DNA of 64,000 nt from Sutcliffiella halmapala (lineage in GTDB: Bacteria > Bacillota > Bacilli > Bacillales > Bacillaceae_I), in contig NZ_KV917375.1 in NCBI RefSeq assembly GCF_002019665.1, positions 256,001-320,000 on the forward strand. Direction: 5' to 3'. How positions within the stretch are numbered: the stretch's first letter is position 1; every line of letters starts with the position of its first letter. Of the stretch, positions 19,026 to 30,823 are shown one piece after another. The notes under the pieces are model-generated. The model did not search any database and was not told where the DNA came from. It saw only the letters and a program-made list of their open reading frames with translations. The translations under genes and the position numbers were made by a program.

Positions 19026-22000
19026 CCATATCCGATTTGTCACAGCTTCAAGTTTATTTGATGGACACGATGCATCCATCAACATCATGAGGCGGATTTT
19101 ACAAGCAAGTGGAGCAGAGGTTATTCACCTTGGCCATAATCGTTCCGTTGAGGAAATCGTCAATGCAGCTATTCAAGAGGATGTGCAAGGAATTGCCATT
19201 TCATCCTACCAAGGCGGGCATGTCGAGTATTTTAAATATATGTTCGATCTTTTAAAAGAAAAGAACGCGTCGCACATTAAGATCTACGGTGGAGGCGGGG
19301 GCGTTATCATTCCAAGTGAAATTAAGGAACTTCACGAGTATGGGATTGCTCGCATCTTCTCACCAGAGGACGGACGGGAGCATGGTCTCCAAGGCATGAT
19401 TAATAGCATGCTCAAGGATTGTGATTTTGTAACTGCCAAAGCCTTGGGCGATGAAGTAGAGCGTTTAACTGCAGATGACCACCAAGCAATTGCCAAGCTC
19501 ATTACACTTGCTGAGTTACAAGTGACAACGAACGAAGAGGTTGCTGCTACAGCTCTTGCGGCACTTTCAAAGGTAAAAGAAAAGCAAAAAAAGGTACCGG
19601 TTCTTGGAATTACAGGTACAGGTGGATCAGGGAAAAGTTCCTTAACAGATGAGTTGATACGCCGCTTTATCAATGAGGTTCCAGATAAAAAGGTAGCAAT
19701 TCTATCGGTTGACCCAACGAAGCAGAAAACAGGCGGAGCTTTATTAGGTGACCGCATCCGCATGAATGCAATCTTTAATCCAAGAGTGTATATGCGCTCC
19801 CTTGCAACGCGTAGTTCTCGCTCAGAACTTTCGTTAGCGATTCAAGATGCCATCGCTGTCGTCAAGGCTGCGGGGTTTGATTTAATTATCGTTGAGACGA
19901 GTGGAATAGGGCAGGGGGATGCTGGTATCACGGAAATTTGCGACATCTCGATGTATGTTATGACGAGCGAATTTGGTGCACCGTCCCAGTTAGAAAAAAT
20001 CGATATGATTGACTATGCTGACCTAATTGTTATCAATAAATACGAGCGAAAAGGCTCAGAAGACGCGAAACGTCAGGTGCAAAAGCAATACCAACGTAGC
20101 CGTCTTTTATGGGATATAGAGTTGGATGAGATGCCAGTTTACGGAACGATTGCCAGCCAATTTAATGATTTAGGCACAAACACATTATTTCAAGCGTTAT
20201 TGGGCTTAATCAACGAAAAAACTGGTGCCAACCATACGACGAACTTGCCAACGACGAAAGATGTCGAAAAGCAAAATGTCATCATCCCGAACGATCGTCG
20301 CTACTATTTACGTGAAATAAGTGATACGGTTCGCAACTACCATAAAGATGCGAAAGAGCAGGTGGATCTAGCGCGCAAGCTATTCCAATTAGATGGAGCG
20401 ATGGAAGCGGCTGCTGGCAAGGAAGAACTTGTTGTCGCTCTTGCGGCTATCCGCCAAGAATATGAAGAAAAGTTAACCAGTGAGTCGCGCAAAATTTTAG
20501 CAGGCTGGGCTGAGAAGAGAGAGAAATACTCGGGTGATCAGTTTGTGACGAAAATCCGCGACAAGGAGATCATCACAAAGCTTACAACGAAAAGCTTATC
20601 AGGATTGGCGATTCCAAAGGTCGTGCTTCCGAAGTACGTCGATTACGGGGAAATCTTGCAATGGGTGTACAAGGAAAATGTACCTGGAGAGTTCCCATAC
20701 ACAGCAGGGGTCTTTCCATTTAAACGTGAGGGAGAGGATCCAAAGCGTCAATTTGCTGGGGAAGGTACACCAGAAAGAACGAATCGTCGCTTCCACTATT
20801 TAAGTAAAGATGATGATGCAAAACGTTTAAGTACCGCCTTTGATTCTGTAACCTTATATGGCGAAGATCCAGCACCACGCCCAGATATTTATGGGAAGGT
20901 TGGTAACAGTGGGGTTAGCATTTGTACACTAGATGATATGAAAAAGCTATATGATGGTTTTGATCTTTGTGCACCAAGTACATCGGTGTCCATGACGATC
21001 AACGGACCTGCACCTGTTATTTTGGCGATGTTTATGAACACGGCGATTGATCAACAGGTCAAATCGAGAGAAGAAGAGCTTGGTCGTATTTTAACTGTGG
21101 AAGAGTACACAGAGGTCCGTGCGAAAACACTGCAAACCGTGCGCGGAACCGTTCAAGCTGATATTTTAAAAGAAGACCAAGGTCAAAACACATGTATCTT
21201 CTCAACAGAGTTTGCCCTTCGTGTGATGGGGGATATTCAGCAATATTTTATCGATAAAAAGGTCCGTAACTACTATTCGGTTTCGATTTCTGGCTATCAC
21301 ATTGCAGAAGCTGGCGCAAATCCGATTACACAATTGGCGTTTACACTGGCAAATGGTTTCACTTATGTGGAATACTATTTAAGCCGCGGAATGAACATTG
21401 ATGATTTTGCACCAAACCTATCCTTCTTCTTCAGCAATGGGTTGGATGCCGAATACACCGTAATTGGCCGTGTAGCAAGACGTATCTGGTCAACGGTCAT
21501 GAAAAATAAATATAAGGCCAATGAGCGCAGTCAAAAGCTGAAATACCACGTTCAAACGTCAGGTCGCTCTTTGCATGCTCAAGAAATTGACTTTAATGAT
21601 ATTCGTACTACGTTACAAGCATTAATGGCATTACAGGATAACTGTAACTCCTTGCACACGAATGCTTACGACGAGGCGATCACAACACCGACAGAGGAGT
21701 CTGTTCGACGCGCTATGGCGATTCAAATGATTATTACAAAAGAACATGGCTTAGCAAAAAATGAAAACCCATTACAGGGCTCATTCATTGCGGAGGAGCT
21801 AACAGATCTTGTAGAAGAGGCTGTGCTTCAGGAATTTGAACGCTTAAACGATCGCGGAGGCGTACTAGGTGCGATGGAAACCCAATATCAACGCGGGAAA
21901 ATCCAAGATGAATCAATGTATTATGAAATGAAAAAGCATACGGGTGAGCTACCAATCATCGGTGTGAACACCTATCAAAATCCAAACCCTCCATCTGAGG

Positions 22001-22248
22001 ATGATCTAAACGACATCGAGCTAGCACGCTCAACAGAAGAGGAAAAAGAAACGCAAATACGTAACCTAACAGCATTCCAAGAGCGCAACAGCGACAAAGT
22101 AGAAGAAGCGTTAAACCGCCTAAAGCAAGTTGCCATCAACGGCGAAAACATCTTCGAAGAACTCATGGAAACCGTCAAAATAGCATCACTGGGCCAAATC
22201 ACCACCGCCCTCTATGAAGTAGGCGGCCAATTCCGCCGTAACATGTAA
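19000..22248 (+). CDS. icmF: Fused isobutyryl-CoA mutase IcmF
   Basis: A 1082-residue coenzyme B12 enzyme interconverting isobutyryl-CoA and n-butyryl-CoA (some also isovaleryl/pivalyl-CoA). The N-terminal B12-binding domain has the DGHDASIN ligand-His motif (residue ~22). The middle G-protein chaperone domain has Walker [11 protein letters not shown] (~206) and an NKYERKG base motif (~346) in place of a strict NKxD. The large C-terminal mutase barrel includes [20 protein letters not shown] (~568) and [16 protein letters not shown] (~849). The length matches known IcmF. RBS AAGGGGGAGA. Co-location with acyl-CoA dehydrogenases suggests routing of branched acyl-CoA into beta-oxidation. Confidence 0.95.
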   Translation: MEVIYRPTNHIRFVTASSLFDGHDASINIMRRILQASGAEVIHLGHNRSVEEIVNAAIQEDVQGIAISSYQGGHVEYFKYMFDLLKEKNASHIKIYGGGGGVIIPSEIKELHEYGIARIFSPEDGREHGLQGMINSMLKDCDFVTAKALGDEVERLTADDHQAIAKLITLAELQVTTNEEVAATALAALSKVKEKQKKVPVLGITGTGGSGKSSLTDELIRRFINEVPDKKVAILSVDPTKQKTGGALLGDRIRMNAIFNPRVYMRSLATRSSRSELSLAIQDAIAVVKAAGFDLIIVETSGIGQGDAGITEICDISMYVMTSEFGAPSQLEKIDMIDYADLIVINKYERKGSEDAKRQVQKQYQRSRLLWDIELDEMPVYGTIASQFNDLGTNTLFQALLGLINEKTGANHTTNLPTTKDVEKQNVIIPNDRRYYLREISDTVRNYHKDAKEQVDLARKLFQLDGAMEAAAGKEELVVALAAIRQEYEEKLTSESRKILAGWAEKREKYSGDQFVTKIRDKEIITKLTTKSLSGLAIPKVVLPKYVDYGEILQWVYKENVPGEFPYTAGVFPFKREGEDPKRQFAGEGTPERTNRRFHYLSKDDDAKRLSTAFDSVTLYGEDPAPRPDIYGKVGNSGVSICTLDDMKKLYDGFDLCAPSTSVSMTINGPAPVILAMFMNTAIDQQVKSREEELGRILTVEEYTEVRAKTLQTVRGTVQADILKEDQGQNTCIFSTEFALRVMGDIQQYFIDKKVRNYYSVSISGYHIAEAGANPITQLAFTLANGFTYVEYYLSRGMNIDDFAPNLSFFFSNGLDAEYTVIGRVARRIWSTVMKNKYKANERSQKLKYHVQTSGRSLHAQEIDFNDIRTTLQALMALQDNCNSLHTNAYDEAITTPTEESVRRAMAIQMIITKEHGLAKNENPLQGSFIAEELTDLVEEAVLQEFERLNDRGGVLGAMETQYQRGKIQDESMYYEMKKHTGELPIIGVNTYQNPNPPSEDDLNDIELARSTEEEKETQIRNLTAFQERNSDKVEEALNRLKQVAINGENIFEELMETVKIASLGQITTALYEVGGQFRRNM

Positions 22249-22262
22249 AGCAACAAACACGA

Positions 22263-22288
22263 CAAAAGGGGCTTGGCCCCTTTTGTTA
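22263..22288 (+). terminator. icmF terminator
   Basis: CAAAAGGGG (22263-22271) pairs exactly with CCCCTTTTG (22277-22285), followed by TT. It shares the GGGGC-TTGGCCCC core of the palindrome family. Confidence 0.7.
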
Positions 22289-22345
22289 AAATTAGCCAAA
22301 AAACTCCCCGAATCCAAACCACAAAGTATTCGACACCGAACGTTA

Positions 22346-22372
22346 GATTCCTGCCGGGGCCAGGCACAAAAA
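22346..22372 (+). repeat. Dispersed short element, copy 1 (TTCCTGCCGGGGCCAGGCAC)
   Basis: ATTCCTGCCGGGGCCAGGCA followed by an A-run; compare 26769, 38349 and 38434. It lies in the 267-nt icmF-rpoE gap. Confidence 0.55.
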
Positions 22373-22515
22373 CGCCCTCATTCAAAAATTTTGTAGAAAG
22401 ATTTATTTTATGCTGGATTAAACATAGGGGATTTGTTTATAATGAGTGGTATGGATTTTTCTAGAAATCTTTAATATTATTGACTTTTTACATATACAGA
22501 AAGGATGTGCAGACC

Positions 22516-23070
22516 TTGGCATTAGACCATTTAACGGCAGAAGAAGTGAAGGAAATGTCTTTAATTGAAATCACTTATGCATTATTCAAAGACCAAAAAC
22601 AATCTGTGACATTTGGAGAACTACTTAAGGAAATTAAGAAGCTTACGGGATTTAAAGATGCAGATCTTCGTAGCCAACTATCACAATTTTACACGGACTT
22701 AAACATTGACGGCCGTTTTATTTGTATTGGGGAAAACCAATGGGGACTTCGTGCATGGTATCCTTATGATCAAATAGAAGAAGAAACAACTCCTCAGGTG
22801 AAAACCAAGAAGAAAAAAGCGAAGAAGGCATCTGATGATGATCTTGACGCAGATGAGTTCGAGGAGCTTGATGAAGAAGAACTTGAGTTTGATGACCTTG
22901 ACGACTACGAAGAAGATGAAGTTGAGGAAGACGACTTTGACGACGCTGATGAAGACGACGATGAAGATGATGACGAAGAGTTCGAAGAGGATCTTATAGA
23001 AGATGAAGACTATGACCTCGAGGATGACGAAGACGAGGACGACGCAGAGGAAGAGGACGACAAGGTTTAA
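22516..23070 (+). CDS. rpoE: DNA-directed RNA polymerase delta subunit
   Basis: A 184-residue RNA polymerase accessory subunit that raises transcription specificity and recycling. The N-terminal HARE-HTH domain (residues 1-90; FYTDLNIDGRF and WGLRAWYPYDQ) is followed by a Lys-rich patch KKKKAKKA. The tail of about 85 residues is almost wholly Asp/Glu, as in B. subtilis RpoE. I chose TTG at 22516 because it matches the known N-terminus; the in-frame upstream codon at 22480 lacks an RBS. The RBS AAAGGATG at 22500-22507 is slightly far. Confidence 0.94.
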   Translation: MALDHLTAEEVKEMSLIEITYALFKDQKQSVTFGELLKEIKKLTGFKDADLRSQLSQFYTDLNIDGRFICIGENQWGLRAWYPYDQIEEETTPQVKTKKKKAKKASDDDLDADEFEELDEEELEFDDLDDYEEDEVEEDDFDDADEDDDEDDDEEFEEDLIEDEDYDLEDDEDEDDAEEEDDKV

Positions 23071-23140
23071 GGTCGCCCACTTTGATTTTTCATTGATGTA
23101 AAGAGCCGCTAATCAACGAGCAATTTATAGAAGTGTAGCG

Positions 23141-23190
23141 AAAAAAGACGCCTTAACCTCCTGTTTCTAGAGGAGAAGGCGTCTTTTTTT
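23141..23190 (+). terminator. rpoE terminator
   Basis: AAAAGACGCC(TT) pairs with (AA)GGCGTCTTTT: a stem of about 12 bp around a TAACC-TCTAGAGG interior, followed by seven T. Confidence 0.85.
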
Positions 23191-23304
23191 GATTTTTACT
23201 TTTCGTTATTTTTTCGCTCCTTACCAGCAAGCCTATTGCGCTGATACTATGGGTAAGGGCACTATACTAAACATGCTTCATCGTGTCCTAATTACTTGAA
23301 ATTA

Positions 23305-23393
23305 GTGAAAATTGGGTAACGGAAAGCGCCACATCACGCCCTAATAAGCGAACACCTGCAACGGAATTTAACATGCCCCCTACCCATTTTCAC
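23305..23393. repeat. Intergenic inverted repeat of unknown role
   Basis: GTGAAAATTGGGTA (23305-23318) is complementary to TACCCATTTTCAC (23381-23393) with one bulged base, enclosing about 60 nt. No open reading frame. It occupies the 23191-23428 stretch, where I see nothing else supported. Confidence 0.4.
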
Positions 23394-23428
23394 GTAGTCA
23401 TAAAAGACACCTCCCCTAAAAATCCCCC

Positions 23429-23470
23429 TTGACTTTTTCTCCCCAACTAGGTAGAATCTTTTTTGGGCTC
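23429..23470 (+). promoter_or_regulatory. pyrG promoter with GGG initiation site
   Basis: TTGACT (23429-23434), a 17-nt spacer, TAGAAT (23452-23457), then 7 nt later GGGCTC (23465-23470). In B. subtilis pyrG initiates at exactly such a GGGC start, where low CTP causes reiterative G addition. The layout is the same here. Confidence 0.85.
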
Positions 23471-23509
23471 CTTTTAAAAGGACATGAATGATTCGGTATA
23501 TCAAATACA

Positions 23510-23552
23510 CGCTCCCTTGCTAGAAAACCTAGTAAGAGGAGCGTTTTTTTAT
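23510..23552 (+). terminator. pyrG leader attenuator (CTP-sensing)
   Basis: CGCTCCCTTGCTAG (23510-23523) pairs with CTAGTAAGAGGAGCG (23529-23543) with one bulge, then seven T. The 5' arm is pyrimidine-rich (GCTCCCTT), the target of the poly-G 5' end made when CTP is low. That pairing would block the terminator and allow pyrG expression, the established B. subtilis mechanism. Confidence 0.85.
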
Positions 23553-23705
23553 TTTATTAGTCATAAAGTAGGCTGAGCCATTACAAAATTTCACGCTGTA
23601 CCTAAGTTAATTAGGAACAGCTTCATTTTTTAGTAAATGATTTTGGTGTTTTTGACTAATGATAAAAATGTTAAATGCCTCTTAAGAATCAGGGTAGTTA
23701 TTTAA

Positions 23706-25355
<1,650 letters not shown>

Positions 25356-25363
25356 TCTAAAAT

Positions 25364-25415
25364 AAAGAAGGAGCAGACGGTCCGTTTTGATGGACCATTC
25401 TACTCCTTCTTTTTC
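25364..25415 (+). terminator. pyrG terminator
   Basis: AAGAAGGAG with inner GGTCC pairs with GGACC and CTCCTTCTT, then TTTTCTTTT. The loop is GTTTTGAT. Confidence 0.85.
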
Positions 25416-25419
25416 TTTT

Positions 25420-25457
25420 GGCTCTGTTAAAAAAGTACAGCGGTGTTTAAAAGAGCC
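25420..25457. repeat. Small GGCTCTGTTAAA inverted repeat
   Basis: GGCTCTGTTAAA (25420-25431) and TTTAAAAGAGCC (25446-25457) are inverted with one mismatch. The same GGCTCTG start also occurs at 6263 and 29279, suggesting a related dispersed end sequence. Confidence 0.4.
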
Positions 25458-25496
25458 ATCTCCTCTTATAAAGTCCGGAAGATGCCAAAAGCCGTT

Positions 25497-26039
25497 TCAG
25501 CCATTCGAACTTGTGTGAACTCGCCACTCAAACAAACAATGATCCATCACTATTTTCTGTAAAACAAAGCCATGCTCTTTATAAAAATGAATCAGCTTAT
25601 CACTTGAAGCAACACAATCTAACCGCATGCATTCAGCATTATCAAGCGACCGAACATGATTTTTTATCCACTCCATGACAAAATCTCCAACACGTTCTCC
25701 TTTATGAGTAAGCGAGACGGCGAGCTTATGCAAATAGAATGGAGCACTTCCAACGGTTCCATCGTCCTCTCCCCAAAGCTCAATATCCCACCTATCCTGC
25801 TTACTAGAAAGCAGAAAAACGGCAATAATCTCGTCACTGTCTTGAGAAAGTACTTTATAAAATAAGCCAGCCTCTACTTTCGCGACAATTTCGGCGTCTT
25901 CCTGTCCGCTTAATAAAAATATCCACTGCTCAGAACCATTTTCCTTTAACCAAAGAGCGCGGTTTTTCAGGATTTTCAAAACAGCAGAACTATCAGAAGC
26001 TGTTGCCTGATTAACTCGATATGTTTGAGTAATATCCAC
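25497..26039 (-). CDS. GNAT family N-acetyltransferase
   Basis: A 180-residue acetyltransferase-like protein. The acetyl-CoA-binding region reads LAVSLTHKGERVGDFVMEWI (residues ~108-127), a degenerate Q/RxxGxG/A loop, and the domain ends with LIHFYKEHGFV. The start is GTG at 26039 with GGAGG 9 nt upstream. The substrate is unknown. It lies on the minus strand, converging on pyrG and followed upstream by ywjG in the same direction with a 62-nt gap. Confidence 0.85.
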   Translation of the reverse strand: MDITQTYRVNQATASDSSAVLKILKNRALWLKENGSEQWIFLLSGQEDAEIVAKVEAGLFYKVLSQDSDEIIAVFLLSSKQDRWDIELWGEDDGTVGSAPFYLHKLAVSLTHKGERVGDFVMEWIKNHVRSLDNAECMRLDCVASSDKLIHFYKEHGFVLQKIVMDHCLFEWRVHTSSNG

Positions 26040-26101
26040 TTGAACCTACCTCCAGAAATTATGACTAAAGAGGTGTTTCGACATCCGAAGTGAAAAACCC
26101 T

Positions 26102-26644
26102 CTACAATTCATCCTGTTCTTCTAGAATTTCTTTAATTGTAAAAGCAAGACCGTAATACACATATAAAGCCGTCATGCTGCTTGGGTAGCCAAATCGTAC
26201 TCCATCATCGCCTGGAATTAACGGCTTTTTCAGCTTCATATCGATATGAACATCTGCTATCGTATCAAGGGACTCAGTCTCATTAGAGCTATCCACCAAC
26301 GTTGATATGGCGACAATCTCAATGCCAAGCTCCTGCAAAGCTTTCGCTGTACTAACTGCTTCTTCATCGGTCGAAAAACGTGACACAATTAACGCACGAT
26401 CGATGTTAGTTATGTCATGATAGCTTTCAAGAGAAGAGAGGGGGAGTGCTTTAGGTAGCGGCTCCGCACCTTCCGTCGCTTCCGCTTCTACAGCTTTCAT
26501 TTCCTTCACGCCATGTATGTAAATCTGACCATCCCCAACAGCGGCCTGGGATAACAAACGAGCACCATCCTCCAACAAAAAATCCTCATTACTCGCTATC
26601 CCTTTAAACACACCCTGAAGCTGAGTCGTAAAAATCTTCAACAT
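26102..26644 (-). CDS. ywjG: DUF2529 family protein YwjG
   Basis: A 180-residue protein of the DUF2529 family, in its usual place next to spo0F and pyrG. The predicted fold resembles a SIS sugar-isomerase domain (ALIVSRFSTDEEAVSTAKAL, GIEIVAISTLVDSS, and late GYPSSMTALYVYYGL). ATG at 26644 has RBS AGGAGG. Function is unknown; SIS-like folds bind phosphosugars, so a regulatory or binding role is a guess. Confidence 0.85.
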   Translation of the reverse strand: MLKIFTTQLQGVFKGIASNEDFLLEDGARLLSQAAVGDGQIYIHGVKEMKAVEAEATEGAEPLPKALPLSSLESYHDITNIDRALIVSRFSTDEEAVSTAKALQELGIEIVAISTLVDSSNETESLDTIADVHIDMKLKKPLIPGDDGVRFGYPSSMTALYVYYGLAFTIKEILEEQDEL

Positions 26645-26765
26645 AACAAAACCTCCTCCATAAAATTACCCTACCATCACTACCATACCCCCAAAAAAAA
26701 TTCAAATTCGCCACAAAATCGCTCCAACCTCTTGTATAATGGGAGGCATGTACGACATAAGTCGG

Positions 26766-26795
26766 AAAATTCCTGCGGGGGTCTGGCCCCAAAAA
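26766..26795 (+). repeat. Dispersed short element, copy 2
   Basis: AATTCCTGCGGGGGTCTGGC followed by CCCAAAAA lies upstream of spo0F; same layout as the copies at 22346, 38345 and 38432. Confidence 0.55.
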
Positions 26796-26838
26796 GAAAT
26801 TTAATTTAAAAATAACCTAAAATTAATAATGGTGAAAA

Positions 26839-26867
26839 GCAGGAAATAAGACTATTATAGTAGAAAT
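26839..26867 (+). promoter_or_regulatory. Candidate sigma-H promoter for spo0F
   Basis: GCAGGAAATA (26839-26848) fits the sigma-H -35 (RnAGGAwww), and TAGAAAT (26861-26867) approximates GAAT at the -10. spo0F has a sigma-H promoter in B. subtilis. I did not find a clear TGTCGAA 0A-box nearby. Confidence 0.45.
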
Positions 26868-26915
26868 AGGTTGAAGGATGGAAACGGATTTAATTTTTCT
26901 ATGAAACGAGGTGGA

Positions 26916-27293
26916 ATGATGGGTCAAAAATTGCTAATTGTGGATGACCAGTATGGGATACGCATATTGTTAAATGAGGTATTTCAGAAAGAAGGATATC
27001 AGACGTTCCAAGCAGCTAATGGTTACCAAGCATTAGATATTGTAGAAAAACATTCACCTGATTTAGTGCTATTAGACATGAAAATACCTGGTATGGATGG
27101 TATTGAAATTTTAAAAAGGTTGAAGGCTATCAACAAAGACATACAAGTCATAATTATGACCGCGTATGGGGAATTGGATATGATTCAGGAATCGAAGGAT
27201 TTAGGGGCAATCACTCACTTTGCCAAGCCATTCGACATTGATGAAATAAGAGATGCAGTTCGTGAAAATATGCCTCAATCCACCGAAAATTAG
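26916..27293 (+). CDS. spo0F: Sporulation phosphorelay response regulator Spo0F
   Basis: A 125-residue single receiver domain that carries phosphate from the sporulation kinases to Spo0B. Acidic pocket DD at residues 10-11, phosphoacceptor Asp54 in [10 protein letters not shown], Thr in MTAYGE and Lys104 in THFAKPFDI match B. subtilis numbering when the first of two adjacent ATGs (26916) is used. RBS GAGGTGG lies just upstream; ATG 26919 has the better spacing. An upstream in-frame extension to 26871 has no family support. Confidence 0.96.
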   Translation: MMGQKLLIVDDQYGIRILLNEVFQKEGYQTFQAANGYQALDIVEKHSPDLVLLDMKIPGMDGIEILKRLKAINKDIQVIIMTAYGELDMIQESKDLGAITHFAKPFDIDEIRDAVRENMPQSTEN

Positions 27294-27327
27294 TCCAGTT
27301 TGTGGCTGGAAATAAAAAATTTATAAC

Positions 27328-27341
27328 TGTTACCGCTTACA
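27328..27341 (+). promoter_or_regulatory. Candidate cre between spo0F and fbaA
   Basis: TGTTACCGCTTACA matches 13 of 14 positions of TGWAANCGNTNWCA. The 27294-27624 gap otherwise shows no gene; a -10-like TATAAT at 27601 overlaps the fbaA RBS region and is unlikely to be a promoter. Confidence 0.4.
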
Positions 27342-27624
27342 ATGATAAAGGGGAATACTGGGTAGTTGTAGTTTTCTTTCAGAGTTGGTATGCTAGGTAC
27401 TGGATAGTATCTTCCGACAAGTTTTACGGTTTGTTTCACTCTCATACATAACTAGTTTTTCAATTGGTCAAGCTAGGTTTGATAAAGGTGAAACTGATAC
27501 AAAAAGAAGGAATACTCATTAACAGGAACGGAACGTGAAACCTTGCATTCCTCACTCCTTGAGTTTACCATCTTGCAAACGGAAAACTTTTCGGATTTAG
27601 TATAATACGGAGGAGGATTTTACA

Positions 27625-28482
27625 ATGCCTTTAGTTTCCATGACAGAAATGTTGAAAAAAGCAAATGCAGAAGGCTATGCAGTAGGTCAGTTTAACTTAA
27701 ACAACCTAGAATTTACCCAAGCAATTTTACAAGCTGCACAAGCAGAAAATTCACCAGTAATCCTTGGTGTATCAGAAGGCGCAGCTCGTTACATGGGCGG
27801 ATTCAAAACAATAGTAGCTTTAGTTAAAGCACTAATGGAAGAGTACAAAGTAACAGTACCAGTTGCGATTCACTTAGATCACGGTTCAAGCTTTGAATCT
27901 TGTGCAAAAGCGATTCACGCTGGATTTACATCTGTTATGATTGATGCATCTCACCATCCATTTGAGGAGAACATCGAAACGACTACTAAAGTTGTAGAAC
28001 TAGCACACTTCCACGGAGTTTCTGTTGAAGCAGAACTAGGAGTAGTTGGTGGACAAGAAGACGACGTTATCGCTGACGGCGTAATCTATGCTGACCCTGC
28101 TGAGTGTGAAGAGCTTGTTAAACGTACAGGTATTGATTGTCTAGCTCCAGCATTAGGTTCTGTACACGGTCCTTACAAGGGCGAACCGAACCTAGGCTTC
28201 AAAGAGATGGAAGACATCAACAACCGTGCTGGCGTTCCTCTAGTACTACACGGTGGAACTGGAATCCCAACGCATGATATCCAAAAAGCAATCTCTTTTG
28301 GAACAGCAAAAATTAACGTAAACACAGAAAACCAAATCGCTTCTGCTAGAACAGTTCGCGAAACATTAGCTGCATTACCTGAAGAATACGATCCACGTAA
28401 ATATTTAGGACCAGCTCGTGACGCGATTAAAGAAACAGTTCAAGGCAAAATGCGTGAATTCGGTTCTTCTAACAAAGCGTAA
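27625..28482 (+). CDS. fbaA: Class II fructose-bisphosphate aldolase
   Basis: A 285-residue zinc-dependent aldolase of glycolysis and gluconeogenesis. Zinc-ligand and catalytic motifs: [11 protein letters not shown] (~residue 83), [14 protein letters not shown] (~132), [11 protein letters not shown] (~177) and [10 protein letters not shown] (~206). It starts [10 protein letters not shown] like B. subtilis FbaA. ATG 27625 follows GGAGGAGG. Transaldolase follows after a hairpin, so carbon-metabolism genes are clustered here. Confidence 0.96.
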   Translation: MPLVSMTEMLKKANAEGYAVGQFNLNNLEFTQAILQAAQAENSPVILGVSEGAARYMGGFKTIVALVKALMEEYKVTVPVAIHLDHGSSFESCAKAIHAGFTSVMIDASHHPFEENIETTTKVVELAHFHGVSVEAELGVVGGQEDDVIADGVIYADPAECEELVKRTGIDCLAPALGSVHGPYKGEPNLGFKEMEDINNRAGVPLVLHGGTGIPTHDIQKAISFGTAKINVNTENQIASARTVRETLAALPEEYDPRKYLGPARDAIKETVQGKMREFGSSNKA

Positions 28483-28532
28483 TTAAAATATTTCAACAAG
28501 ATTTCAACCAACAACAAGGCAACGTTATATGT

Positions 28533-28563
28533 GCAAAACCGCCAACAAGGGCGGTTTTGTTTA
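28533..28563 (+). terminator. fbaA terminator
   Basis: CAAAACCGCC pairs with GGCGGTTTTG around AACAAG; TTTG-TTTA follows. Confidence 0.8.
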
Positions 28564-28610
28564 TTTACTATATGAAAGCGTAAACACCAAACAATAAGGG
28601 AGAGATCACT

Positions 28611-29255
28611 ATGAAATTTTTCATCGACACAGCAAACCTAGAAGAAATCAAAGAAGCGCACGCACTTGGAATCCTTGCGGGAGTAACAACAAACCCAAGT
28701 TTAGTAGCAAAAGAAAATATCACATTTGAAGATCGTCTTCGTGAAATCACTTCTTTCGTAACAGGATCCGTAAGTGCGGAAGTAATTGCACTTGATGCAG
28801 AAGGAATGATTGAAGAAGGTAAAGCATTAGCTGCCATTGCACCAAACATTACGGTAAAAGTTCCAATGACACCAGATGGTCTAAAAGCAGTAAAAGTATT
28901 CTCCGAACTAAACATCAAAACAAATGTTACCCTTATTTTTAATGCAAACCAAGCACTTTTAGCTGCAAGAGCAGGAGCTTCCTACGTATCACCATTCCTA
29001 GGTAGACTAGATGATATTGGCCAAAACGGATTAGATTTAGTAGCAACAATTGCTGATATTTTCGCTGTTCACGACATCCCAACAGAAATTATCGCAGCAT
29101 CAATTCGTCACCCCCTACATATTACAGATGCAGCACTAAAAGGAGCACACATTGCTACAGTTCCTTACAAAGTCATCATGCAACTCTTCGGTCACCCATT
29201 AACAGACCAAGGAATCGAAAAATTCCTAGCAGACTGGAACAATCGTCAACAATAA
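28611..29255 (+). CDS. tal: Transaldolase (small MipB/TalC type)
   Basis: A 214-residue short transaldolase of the non-oxidative pentose phosphate pathway (B. subtilis ywjH/tal). It starts [17 protein letters not shown]. The Schiff-base Lys lies in [12 protein letters not shown] (~residue 83), and [19 protein letters not shown] plus [11 protein letters not shown] are family signatures. RBS AGGGAGAG. The family also includes fructose-6-phosphate aldolases; the context favours transaldolase. Confidence 0.94.
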   Translation: MKFFIDTANLEEIKEAHALGILAGVTTNPSLVAKENITFEDRLREITSFVTGSVSAEVIALDAEGMIEEGKALAAIAPNITVKVPMTPDGLKAVKVFSELNIKTNVTLIFNANQALLAARAGASYVSPFLGRLDDIGQNGLDLVATIADIFAVHDIPTEIIAASIRHPLHITDAALKGAHIATVPYKVIMQLFGHPLTDQGIEKFLADWNNRQQ

Positions 29256-29482
29256 AAAGAGGTATATTTTATAACTTGGCTCTGAAAATTGTTTAACCGT
29301 CACCCTGGAAGATGAAAAAAGTATCAAATATGACGATTCCATAAAGAATTTTGCTTTTTCATATAAGTATTCAATAATTTCGTGTAAACTAATAGATAAC
29401 GAAAATTTTAAGATTGGTAATAATTGTGTATAATGAAAAATAACACACTTGGAAACCAACCTCGCCTTGAAGGGAGACCTAT

Positions 29483-30775
29483 ATGGAAAAGTTAAAAATT
29501 CTTGGTGGCAATAAATTAAATGGCACAGTACGAGTTAGCGGTGCGAAAAATAGTGCGGTTGCACTTATTCCCGCAACTATTTTAGCAGACTCACCTGTAA
29601 CAATTGAGGGTTTACCAAAGATATCGGATGTAGAGATTTTAAGCAGTCTACTAGAAGAGATCGGTGGAACGGCATCAATGGACGGGGAAGATTTAACAGT
29701 CGACCCTTCTAAAATGATCGCCATGCCTTTACCTAGTGGAAAAGTGAAAATGCTACGAGCTTCCTATTATTTAATGGGAGCGATGCTTGGCAGATTCAAA
29801 AAAGCAGTGGTAGGTTTACCAGGTGGATGTCATCTTGGCCCAAGACCAATTGATCAACATATCAAAGGGTTTGAAGCGCTAGGTGCAGAAGTAACAAATG
29901 AGCAAGGTGCAATCTATCTGCGCGCAGACGAACTGCGAGGCGCACGTATATATCTAGATGTTGTGAGTGTCGGAGCAACAATCAATATTATGCTTGCAGC
30001 AGTTAAAGCAAAAGGTAGAACAATCATTGAAAATGCTGCAAAAGAGCCAGAAATCATTGATGTAGCAACCTTACTAACTAGTATGGGTGCAAAGATTAAA
30101 GGTGCAGGTACAGACGTTATTCGAATCGATGGAGTAGATAGCCTTCATGGATGTAAACATACGATTATTCCAGACCGAATCGAAGCGGGTACTTACATGA
30201 TTATGGCTGCTGCAACTGGTGGCGAAATGATCATCGATAATGTAATCCCGACACACATCGAACCTTTGATCGCAAAGCTTCGTGAAATGGGCGTACGAAT
30301 TGATATTAATGACAATCAAGATCAAGTGCTTGTAGTTCCAGGAGAAAAGCTGAAAGCAGTGGACGTGAAAACGCTCGTGCATCCAGGCTTCCCAACAGAC
30401 CTTCAACAGCCAATGACGACCTTACTAACAAAGGCGGAAGGGACAAGCATTGTAACAGATACGATCTACTCAGCACGCTTCAAACACGTTGATGAGCTTC
30501 GTCGTATGAATGCCCAAATAAAAGTAGAAGGTCGTTCTGCTATTATTAATGGTCCTGTTCAGCTTCAAGGAGCAAAAGTAAGAGCTAGTGATTTAAGAGC
30601 AGGGGCTTCCCTAGTAATTGCAGGTCTCTTAGCGGATGGCCTCACAGAGATTACAGGCCTTGAGCACATAGATAGAGGCTACAGTCATTTAGAAGAAAAA
30701 CTAAAAGGCTTAGGTGCCACACTATGGCGCGAAGATTTATCAGAAGAAGAAATCGAGCAAATGCAGAACTCCTAA
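29483..30775 (+). CDS. murAB: UDP-N-acetylglucosamine 1-carboxyvinyltransferase 2
   Basis: A 430-residue MurA paralogue (murAB/murZ position, downstream of tal), making the first committed step of peptidoglycan synthesis by adding enolpyruvate to UDP-GlcNAc. The fosfomycin-target Cys lies in [18 protein letters not shown] (~residue 117). N-terminal [20 protein letters not shown] contains catalytic Lys22. RBS GAAGGGAG. B. subtilis also has murAA after atp, which is not present in the same place here. Confidence 0.94.
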   Translation: MEKLKILGGNKLNGTVRVSGAKNSAVALIPATILADSPVTIEGLPKISDVEILSSLLEEIGGTASMDGEDLTVDPSKMIAMPLPSGKVKMLRASYYLMGAMLGRFKKAVVGLPGGCHLGPRPIDQHIKGFEALGAEVTNEQGAIYLRADELRGARIYLDVVSVGATINIMLAAVKAKGRTIIENAAKEPEIIDVATLLTSMGAKIKGAGTDVIRIDGVDSLHGCKHTIIPDRIEAGTYMIMAAATGGEMIIDNVIPTHIEPLIAKLREMGVRIDINDNQDQVLVVPGEKLKAVDVKTLVHPGFPTDLQQPMTTLLTKAEGTSIVTDTIYSARFKHVDELRRMNAQIKVEGRSAIINGPVQLQGAKVRASDLRAGASLVIAGLLADGLTEITGLEHIDRGYSHLEEKLKGLGATLWREDLSEEEIEQMQNS

Positions 30776-30823
30776 CATACGTTTTGAAGTTCCTTTGCTT
30801 CGACTTTTCTATAGCTAATTAAG

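Noticed and set aside
22273-22464. 63-codon plus-strand frame after icmF
   Set aside because: It starts in the icmF terminator and runs through a dispersed repeat, with no RBS or family match.
27601-27606. TATAAT as a -10 box for fbaA
   Set aside because: It is only a few bases before the RBS, so a start there would remove the RBS, and there is no -35 at the right distance.
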